The position numbers and the translations under genes were made by a program. Source: Fontibacillus panacisegetis (lineage in GTDB: Bacteria > Bacillota > Bacilli > Paenibacillales > Paenibacillaceae). Taken from it: 64,000 nt of DNA. Positions 57,647 to 64,000 of the stretch are shown here, one piece after another; the first letter of the stretch is position 1, and each line of letters starts with the position of its first letter. The DNA is taken from positions 85,844 through 149,843 of the forward strand of contig NZ_FNBG01000009.1 of assembly GCF_900102215.1 (NCBI RefSeq). The letters run 5' to 3'. The notes under the pieces were generated by a model. It saw only the letters and a program-made list of their open reading frames with translations, was not told where the DNA came from and searched no databases.

Positions 57647-60511
57647 TCACAGCTCATAGAAGAAAGCTCTACGCGACTTCCAATCTTCAAGCAATTTGTT
57701 AATTTCCCAAGGCTTCAAAGGCTTGCTGATGACTGTTTCCATACCGCTCGCAATACATCTCTCCTGTTCTTCTTTGCTAATATTAGTGCTAACCCCGATA
57801 ATAGCTGGCATTTTGTCTGCAGACATCAATTGACGAATTAATCTAGCAGATTTAATACCATCCATGATCGGCATGTCCAAATCCATAAACACCATATCAT
57901 ATTTTTTAGCCGACAATGCTTCTACCACTTCAATCCCGTTATGAGCCAGATCAGGATGGTATCCTAATTTCTCCAATAATTGAATAAACAATTGGCAATC
58001 GACTGGATGATCTTCCGCAATTAACAAAGATAACGTATTTGTGTCATCTTGCTTGATCTGCAATTCAGGAGAAAGCATGACAACTTCGCCTTGATAGTAC
58101 GGCACTACATCAGCAGATATCTCAGACAGACTACCAGCACCTCCGATATCACTGGCCCCCAGCTCTTCGAGCCCCTGCTGCTCCTCTTCAGATGCATAAC
58201 CTCTAACATCACTAAGCAGGGTAAATCTAAATGTTGATCCAACACCTTCAGTGCTTTCAACGGCAATAAAGCCGCCCATCATCTCAACGATCTTTTTACA
58301 AATCGATAGTCCAAGTCCTGTACCTCCATATTTTCGATTCATAATCGGATGAACTTGAGAGAAAGATTGAAACAACTGATGCAGCTTGTCCGCTGGAATG
58401 CCGATTCCCGTATCGGTTATGCTAATTTCTAATAAGCTAGACTGCTCATTATAGGCGGTCAGTTGCTTCACCTGTACTTGAATGCTGCCTTCATCAGTAA
58501 ACTTCAGGGCATTTCCGATCAAGTTAACGAGAACTTGACGCAGCCTTGATGGGTCACTTGTAATAAATGAAGGTACATCGTTTGCAATCTCGTATTGCAA
58601 TTGAATGCTTTTTTTAGCTGCTTCAGGCAGAAACAAATCAACAGCACCTGTGAGACAGGACTCCAGATTGAAATTTTCATACTCAAGCGCCATTTTTCCG
58701 GCTTCAATTTTACTAAAGTCAAGAACTTCATTCAGAATAGACAACAATGCATTGCTACTACTGGAAATGACTTCAGCGTAATATCGCTGATCCTCATCAA
58801 GCTCTGTATCCAGCAGCAAATCAATCATTCCGATTATCCCGTTCATCGGTGTCCGGATTTCATGACTCATCATCGCCAAAAATTCGGACTTCGCCTGATC
58901 GGCCCGTTCAGCTGATTCCTTCGCTCTCATGATTTCGCGTTCGCCTGTAATATCATTAAATACGACTACAGCCCCAATTAATTCATTCTTCTCAATCATC
59001 GGGTTAACACTGTACTCCACAAGGAAACTTGATCCATCACGTCTCCAGAACACATCCTCTTGCATACTACGCGGGATCCCATCCTCCACAGTAAGTATGA
59101 TCGGACATTCTTCCAAAGGATAAGCCGAACCATCGATCTTCGTATGATGAAAAAGATGATGACTGGAATCCCCGATCAAATCCGAAATCCCATAACCAAG
59201 CATAGTTGCAGCCGCCTGATTACAAAACACAGTCCGGCCATGACTATCGAGCCCATAAATACCTTCGGATACAGATCCAAGAATGAGTGAATGAAGATAA
59301 CTAAGCTTCTCAATTTGTTCCACGTACCGCTTTCGCTCTGTGATATCGCTGATTATTCCATATACACCAACAACTTGTCCATCCACAACAATCGGCACAT
59401 TCGTTACTGTCATCTCAAGCCTGCTGCCGCCCTTGCAAATAACTGTCGTCTCAAAATTTTGCGATTTGCCCTGCTTGGCCATCTCAAAATGAACAACCAT
59501 TTGGTGCAAATCTTCTGGATCGATCATTTCAAGATGCTTTCTGCCAAGTAGCTCCTCTCGAGAATATCCGAGCAGTGACTCTAAATTTGAATTCAACGAA
59601 GTGTACTTTCCTTCCAGATCTACGGAATAGACACTGGCTGGATTAAATTCAAACAATGAGCGATATCGCTGCTGGCTTTCCTGCAATCGGCGTTCGCTCT
59701 CTTTTCGCTCGTTAACATCACGAGAAATTGCAATAATCTCCCCGGGTTCATCAGAATTGTCCAAAAATTTATATCTAGCCGAGCTTTCAAACCAAATATA
59801 CCTGCCGTCCTTATGGCGAATCCGGTACGTCATTTTACTGACATGTCCCTGACTAAAGTAAAGATTTACATGCTCCTCGATCATTTCAATATCGTCTGGA
59901 TGGTAGTAATCAATAGCACTGGTCCCGATCATTTCCTCCGGCGTGTAGCCTAAAAGAGCTAGTGACGACGGAGATACATAAAGATACGTTTTACTCTCAT
60001 CCGCGGAGAGACGTGAGATCAGATCCATGGAATATTCAGAAATTAATCTGTATTGTCCCTCGCTCTCACGTAACGCATCCCTCATGCGCTTTTTCTCTGT
60101 CAGGTTTTTCTCTTGCGTTATTTTCAGATCAGTTATATCTCTGACAAAAGAATTTACGCCTACTATTTTGTCTTTATACACAATAGGTGCGTAAGTCGCA
60201 TGCACTACTCTTATTTCTCCGTCCTTGCGCCTAAAAGAGACCTCAAAGCTTCCCTGTTCTCCAGCCAGTGCTCTGGAATAAAATAAATTTCTCTTGTTCA
60301 GATCTTGTCCTTCAAACAATTGCTCCGGTGAAATAAGTAAAAAATGCTCTGGAGTGTATCCCGTCAATTTTTCAACCGATGCATTTACACGCACATATTG
60401 TCCATCCATATCAATGATACAGATCGTATCTGGATGGTTATCATAAATCAATCTATATGTACTATCTTCCTCAATTATTTCTTTAAGTAGCGACCGTTTA
60501 TCATTCAACAC
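57647..60511 (-). CDS. Multi-PAS hybrid histidine kinase with receiver
   Basis: About 954 residues from GTG 60511, which lies 8 bp after AAAGGGG; the frame opens at TTG 60550, which has no ribosome site. Four PAS domains (…[28 protein letters not shown]…) fill residues 10-530, then HisKA with the His in [12 protein letters not shown] (near 550), HATPase ([35 protein letters not shown]) and a receiver domain at the end with Asp in MVFMDLDMP (near 873). No membrane spans, so a cytoplasmic sensor. No partner regulator gene is adjacent. Confidence 0.87.
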   Translation of the reverse strand: MLNDKRSLLKEIIEEDSTYRLIYDNHPDTICIIDMDGQYVRVNASVEKLTGYTPEHFLLISPEQLFEGQDLNKRNLFYSRALAGEQGSFEVSFRRKDGEIRVVHATYAPIVYKDKIVGVNSFVRDITDLKITQEKNLTEKKRMRDALRESEGQYRLISEYSMDLISRLSADESKTYLYVSPSSLALLGYTPEEMIGTSAIDYYHPDDIEMIEEHVNLYFSQGHVSKMTYRIRHKDGRYIWFESSARYKFLDNSDEPGEIIAISRDVNERKESERRLQESQQRYRSLFEFNPASVYSVDLEGKYTSLNSNLESLLGYSREELLGRKHLEMIDPEDLHQMVVHFEMAKQGKSQNFETTVICKGGSRLEMTVTNVPIVVDGQVVGVYGIISDITERKRYVEQIEKLSYLHSLILGSVSEGIYGLDSHGRTVFCNQAAATMLGYGISDLIGDSSHHLFHHTKIDGSAYPLEECPIILTVEDGIPRSMQEDVFWRRDGSSFLVEYSVNPMIEKNELIGAVVVFNDITGEREIMRAKESAERADQAKSEFLAMMSHEIRTPMNGIIGMIDLLLDTELDEDQRYYAEVISSSSNALLSILNEVLDFSKIEAGKMALEYENFNLESCLTGAVDLFLPEAAKKSIQLQYEIANDVPSFITSDPSRLRQVLVNLIGNALKFTDEGSIQVQVKQLTAYNEQSSLLEISITDTGIGIPADKLHQLFQSFSQVHPIMNRKYGGTGLGLSICKKIVEMMGGFIAVESTEGVGSTFRFTLLSDVRGYASEEEQQGLEELGASDIGGAGSLSEISADVVPYYQGEVVMLSPELQIKQDDTNTLSLLIAEDHPVDCQLFIQLLEKLGYHPDLAHNGIEVVEALSAKKYDMVFMDLDMPIMDGIKSARLIRQLMSADKMPAIIGVSTNISKEEQERCIASGMETVISKPLKPWEINKLLEDWKSRRAFFYEL

Positions 60512-60842
60512 AGCAAAAACCCCTTTGTATGCTGTTGGCAAATTGTTCAAGTTATGATATATATCACAAATTATTTTAACCTATGATGCTTGTTTATGAA
60601 AGAGTCACATTGCCTAGTATAATGCTGCAATGTTGGCCCGATTGCCTTCTTCAAATCCCGCATAACAGGTTGTTTCATAAAATAAATACATTAGTAATAG
60701 ACTACACGCAACCACAAAAGTTTCACAATACTTAATGAAGGAAACTTCCTCTATCCCTCACATATCGTAAGTCCTCGTGAATATACTTATTTACAACCAT
60801 TCATTAGCGCCGTTATTTTTGCCCATAAGGAGGTGCCTACTA

Positions 60843-62009
60843 TTGTCATCATTTGATCCGCACAAAACCAATTTTGTCGTCTCAAAAGAAGATTGGTCGC
60901 TGCACCGTAAAGGATATCAGGATCAGCAGCGTCACCAGGAGAAAGTGAGAGAAGTGATCAAGCAGAATCTTCCGGACCTGGTTACCGAGGAAAACATCAT
61001 TATGTCTGACGGTAAACAGATCATAAAGGTACCGCTCCGTAATCTGGAGGAATATCGCTTTATTCATAATTTTAACAAGCAGAAGCATGTCGGTCAGGGT
61101 GACGGAGACAGCGAAGTAGGTGATGTGCTTGCACAAGATCCTCCGAAAGGTCCCGGCAAAGGTGGAAAAGCAGGAGATCAACCAGGTCAGGACTATATTG
61201 AAGCTGAGATCAGTATTGAAGATTTGGAAGAAATGCTGTTTGACGAGATGGAGCTGCCCTACATTGAGGAAAAGGACAAAGAGGAAATGGAAGCCGTATC
61301 GTTCCGTTTTAACGACATACGCAAAAAAGGACTCATGTCCAACATCGATAAGAAACGTACGATTCTGGAAAATCTCAGGCGTAACGCAACTGCCGGAACC
61401 CCCGGCATTCACAGCATCTCACCTGATGACCTGCGCTACAAAACCTGGGAGGATATACGAATCCCTAAATCCAATGCTGTAATTATTGCCATGATGGACA
61501 CATCAGGCTCTATGGGTAATTTTGAGAAGTATTGTGCCCGTAGCTTTTTCTTCTGGATGACTCGTTTTCTAAGAAAACAGTATGAAAAGGTGGATATCAT
61601 TTTTCTTGCTCATCATACAGAAGCCAAGGAAGTTTCTGAGCATGATTTTTTCAACCGCGGTGAAAGCGGCGGAACGATATGCTCCTCAGTATATCAGAAG
61701 GCTCTGGATATCATCGACGACCGATACCCGCCCTCAAGCTACAATATTTATCCGTTTCATTTCTCTGATGGAGATAATCTGACCTCGGATAATGAGCGTT
61801 GCATCAAGTTAATCGGAGAGCTGTTACAACGCTGCAATCTGTTCGGCTATGGTGAAGTCAATCAGTATAACCGTGGCAGCACTCTAATGTCCGCCTATCG
61901 TAATTTGAAGCAAGACCGCTTCATGTACTATGTCATTAAAGAAAAGGGCGAAGTCTATAATGCGCTAAAACGATTTTTCCACAAGCGGGACGGAGGCGAA
62001 GTATCATGA
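60843..62009 (+). CDS. yhbH: YhbH-like sporulation protein (DUF444)
   Basis: 388 residues from TTG 60843, selected because AAGGAGG lies upstream (the frame opens at 60777). Length agrees with B. subtilis YhbH (392 aa). A Gly/Lys-rich linker (near 105-120) and a von Willebrand-like part with DTSGSMG near 220 are visible. YhbH is made early in sporulation under sigma-E and usually lies between prkA and spoVR; prkA is not here. Overlaps spoVR by 4 bp. Confidence 0.9.
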   Translation: MSSFDPHKTNFVVSKEDWSLHRKGYQDQQRHQEKVREVIKQNLPDLVTEENIIMSDGKQIIKVPLRNLEEYRFIHNFNKQKHVGQGDGDSEVGDVLAQDPPKGPGKGGKAGDQPGQDYIEAEISIEDLEEMLFDEMELPYIEEKDKEEMEAVSFRFNDIRKKGLMSNIDKKRTILENLRRNATAGTPGIHSISPDDLRYKTWEDIRIPKSNAVIIAMMDTSGSMGNFEKYCARSFFFWMTRFLRKQYEKVDIIFLAHHTEAKEVSEHDFFNRGESGGTICSSVYQKALDIIDDRYPPSSYNIYPFHFSDGDNLTSDNERCIKLIGELLQRCNLFGYGEVNQYNRGSTLMSAYRNLKQDRFMYYVIKEKGEVYNALKRFFHKRDGGEVS

Positions 62010-63442
62010 GCAGCGAGCATGACAAGCTTGAATACGCCATTGCAGAAATTATGGAAATAGCTGACAGCTTCGGCCTTGACTATTATCCCATGAGATATGA
62101 AATATGCCCTGCTGATATCATCTACACATTTGGAGCGTACGGAATGCCGACCCGATTTTCTCACTGGAGCTTCGGAAAAATGTTCAATAAAATGAAAATG
62201 CAATATGACTTTGGCTTGAGCAAAATATATGAACTCGTCATTAACTCAAATCCGTGCTATGCCTTTCTGCTGGACGGCAATTCGCTCATTCAGAACAAGC
62301 TGATCGTTGCGCATGTACTCGCCCACTGCGATTTTTTCAAAAATAATGCGCGGTTCAGCAATACTAACCGTGACATGGTCGAAAGCATGTCAGCCACCGC
62401 AGAAAGAATCAGCCACTATGAGCTGTTGTATGGAGCAGATACTGTAGAAGCCTTTATCGATGCAGTGCTGGCCGTTCAAGAGCATGTTGATCCGCAGCTG
62501 ATCAAGCCCCGCCGATATGATAAACGCAGACAGACTGAGGAGAAGCTTCGCATGGCTAAAATGCGTGGTAAGGAGCCTCTTAGTCAGAGCCGATACGCGG
62601 ATCTCTGGTCTCTTGATGAGGCGAGCAAACCGATATCCAAAACAAGCGATTCCCCTGTTATCTTTCCGCCGGAGCCTGAAAAAGATATTGTCTGGTTCGT
62701 ACAGGAATACTCCGAGGTTCTGGAGGACTGGCAGCGGGATATTATGAGTATGCTGCGAGAGGAAATGCTTTATTTCTGGCCTCAAATGGAAACAAAAATC
62801 ATGAACGAGGGCTGGGCTTCATACTGGCATCAACGAATCATTCGCGAGCTCGATCTGACGAGCGAGGAGACAATAGAGTTCGCCAAATTGAACGCCTCTG
62901 TCGTTCAGCCGTCCAGGCAAAGCCTTAATCCATATTATTTGGGTTTGAAAATTTTTGAGGATATCGAGCGACGATGGGATAAACCTTCCGAAGAAGAACG
63001 CAACCGCTTGGGTCGTATCCCTGATCAGGGCAGGGAGAAAATTTTTGAGGTTCGCGAGCTGGACTCTGATACTTCCTTCATACGCAGTTATTTAACGAAG
63101 GACCTGGTTCGTGATCTCGATCTCTACGTATTTGAGAAGCAAGGGTCAGAGTGGCTCATTACGGACAAATCGTGGGAGAACATTAGAGATCAGCTAGTAG
63201 CTTCAAGAATCAATGGCGGTTCACCCTATATTGTCGTTCAGAATGGAGATTACCAGCGATCTGGCGAACTAATGTTAAAGCACCAATACGAGGGCATTGA
63301 GCTGGATTTAAAATATTTGGAGCGCACCCTTCCATACGTATATCAACTGTGGGGCAAAACTGTACACCTCGAAACTATCGTTGAAGAAAAAACCGCTATT
63401 TTTACCTATGATGGACAAAAGCATTATCGCAAGATTGTGTGA
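62006..63442 (+). CDS. spoVR: SpoVR-family spore cortex protein
   Basis: 478 residues, matching SpoVR family length (B. subtilis 468). Conserved segments: [42 protein letters not shown] near 45-90 and [20 protein letters not shown] near 265-285. Needed for normal cortex formation in B. subtilis; the biochemistry is unclear. Its ATG overlaps the yhbH stop. Confidence 0.94.
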   Translation: MSSEHDKLEYAIAEIMEIADSFGLDYYPMRYEICPADIIYTFGAYGMPTRFSHWSFGKMFNKMKMQYDFGLSKIYELVINSNPCYAFLLDGNSLIQNKLIVAHVLAHCDFFKNNARFSNTNRDMVESMSATAERISHYELLYGADTVEAFIDAVLAVQEHVDPQLIKPRRYDKRRQTEEKLRMAKMRGKEPLSQSRYADLWSLDEASKPISKTSDSPVIFPPEPEKDIVWFVQEYSEVLEDWQRDIMSMLREEMLYFWPQMETKIMNEGWASYWHQRIIRELDLTSEETIEFAKLNASVVQPSRQSLNPYYLGLKIFEDIERRWDKPSEEERNRLGRIPDQGREKIFEVRELDSDTSFIRSYLTKDLVRDLDLYVFEKQGSEWLITDKSWENIRDQLVASRINGGSPYIVVQNGDYQRSGELMLKHQYEGIELDLKYLERTLPYVYQLWGKTVHLETIVEEKTAIFTYDGQKHYRKIV

Positions 63443-63462
63443 TCGAAAAACCTGCAAATGTC

Positions 63463-63647
63463 GTAACTACTTAGGTACTATATTTAGATTTCCAGGATTG
63501 TTTGATTACCTTATATTGTGTTTTCAACCTACTTGGCTTGAGAGTTTCGCCTCATTTCGGAGCAGTTACATAGGTGGAAAATCAATATTTAGTATCTCAA
63601 ACATCGACTTCACACGAAATATACTATATAGGTACCTAAGTAGTAAC
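63463..63647. repeat. 185-bp element with terminal inverted repeats
   Basis: GTAACTACTTAGGTAC (63463-63478) and GTACCTAAGTAGTAAC (63632-63647) are inverse copies with one mismatch. The interior is AT-rich without an open frame. It fits a small MITE-like element, inserted 20 bp after spoVR. An IS end appears to abut its right side at about 63650-63657. Confidence 0.55.
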
Positions 63648-63653
63648 CAAATG

Positions 63654-64000
63654 TCAGGCTGTTGAGATACCCCTACTTTTAAACTTAGTATCGAAAGAAA
63701 AATGAAAACGAAGGTGTAAAATACAATACGAAATCTTGTGCATATTCGAGATAGTCCTTCTGGAAAGATGAAGGGCTATCTTCTTAATATTCTGAGCAGT
63801 TGCGGTTAGCAACGCTTGAATCTGTACATTTTCTCTGCCCCGAAACCGGCAATAGCGAAGCCCGTGGAGCACTTTGGCATCCGCGAAGCTTCGCTCTATA
63901 GTTTGGCATCGTATGGCGTAAGCAGCTTTTCCTGCATCACTTTGCCGGTATTTTGCTACTTTTTCCTTGTCGCTTTCCCAAATGTGGCGTTGTACGGTTC
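63654..64000 (-). mobile_element. IS1182-family transposase, 3' part, cut by window edge
   Basis: The minus-strand frame is open from the window edge to a stop at 63654. It reads …[29 protein letters not shown], then [22 protein letters not shown] and [16 protein letters not shown], the C-terminal DDE region typical of IS1182-type transposases (the Glu of ERSFADAK is the last catalytic residue). The gene is incomplete only because of the window boundary; whether it is intact beyond is unknown. The end near GGCTGTTGAGATACC (63657) is likely the IS terminus. Confidence 0.8.

Noticed and set aside
60882..61412. 176-residue frame antisense to yhbH
   Set aside because: Opposite a well-supported gene, Phe/Leu-rich, no ribosome site.

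Overview
The window reads as a chromosomal segment of a nitrogen-fixing, spore-forming Paenibacillus. The clues are an uninterrupted nifBHDKENX-orf-hesA-nifV run with a housekeeping-type promoter and a GlnR-type box in place of a sigma-54 promoter, sporulation genes (cotJABC, yhbH, spoVR), Firmicute-type SUF genes (sufCDSUB), a ydaO/c-di-AMP riboswitch ahead of a KimA-type potassium importer, and strong AGGAGG ribosome sites with many TTG/GTG starts. The presence of a DUF269 gene between nifX and hesA recalls the P. graminis/P. sonchi/P. sabinae side of the genus. The species itself cannot be read from the sequence.

Left part (1-8.6 kb): a cut-off lipoprotein gene and a divergent Btr-like AraC/siderophore-sensor gene share an intergenic region with two Fur boxes. 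Two small unknown genes follow, then a minus-strand operon kimA-yfcE-small membrane protein under a c-di-AMP riboswitch, then pdxK, a DUF1836 gene and an SGNH hydrolase.

Nitrogen-fixation region (8.6-26.4 kb): moaD, moeB and an HTH/periplasmic-binding-protein-like regulator (molybdenum cofactor or molybdenum sensing), a two-gene fused 2-oxoacid:ferredoxin oxidoreductase that could supply electrons, then the ten-gene nif operon on the minus strand. Mo-type NifH and NifDK are recognisable by their cofactor ligands; NifB, NifE, NifN, NifX and NifV cover FeMo-cofactor and homocitrate synthesis. No nifU, nifS, nifA or nifM is in the window, so the SUF operon at 44-49 kb is the obvious Fe-S source. 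A 168-bp inverted-repeat element sits between nifH and nifD, directly behind the nifH stop codon.

Middle (26.5-41 kb): two tandem glycosyltransferases (the second with a tail that has its own ribosome site), cotJABC, a CNNM/CorC-type protein, a YfkAB-like radical SAM protein, two HD-GYP proteins around a YunD-like phosphoesterase (one HD-GYP has lost the His of HD), and an RND exporter of the SwrC type.

Degraded and accessory stretch (41-44 kb): remains of a mobile element, including a broken YolD-like gene, a shortened phage replication protein, an integrase pseudogene and several small genes. Then come sufCDSUB, dps and remnants of a methionine-salvage mtnK-mtnA pair with internal deletions.

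Right part (51-64 kb): small unknown genes, two tandem degV genes, azlCD with a MocR-type regulator whose 3' end is supplied by a 404-bp inverted-repeat element, a large PAS/histidine kinase/receiver hybrid, yhbH-spoVR, a 185-bp inverted-repeat element and the 3' end of an IS1182-family transposase running off the window. Degenerate CCTGC-N6-GCAGG repeats, spaced about 50-62 bp, occur in two clusters (30.5 and 54.6 kb).
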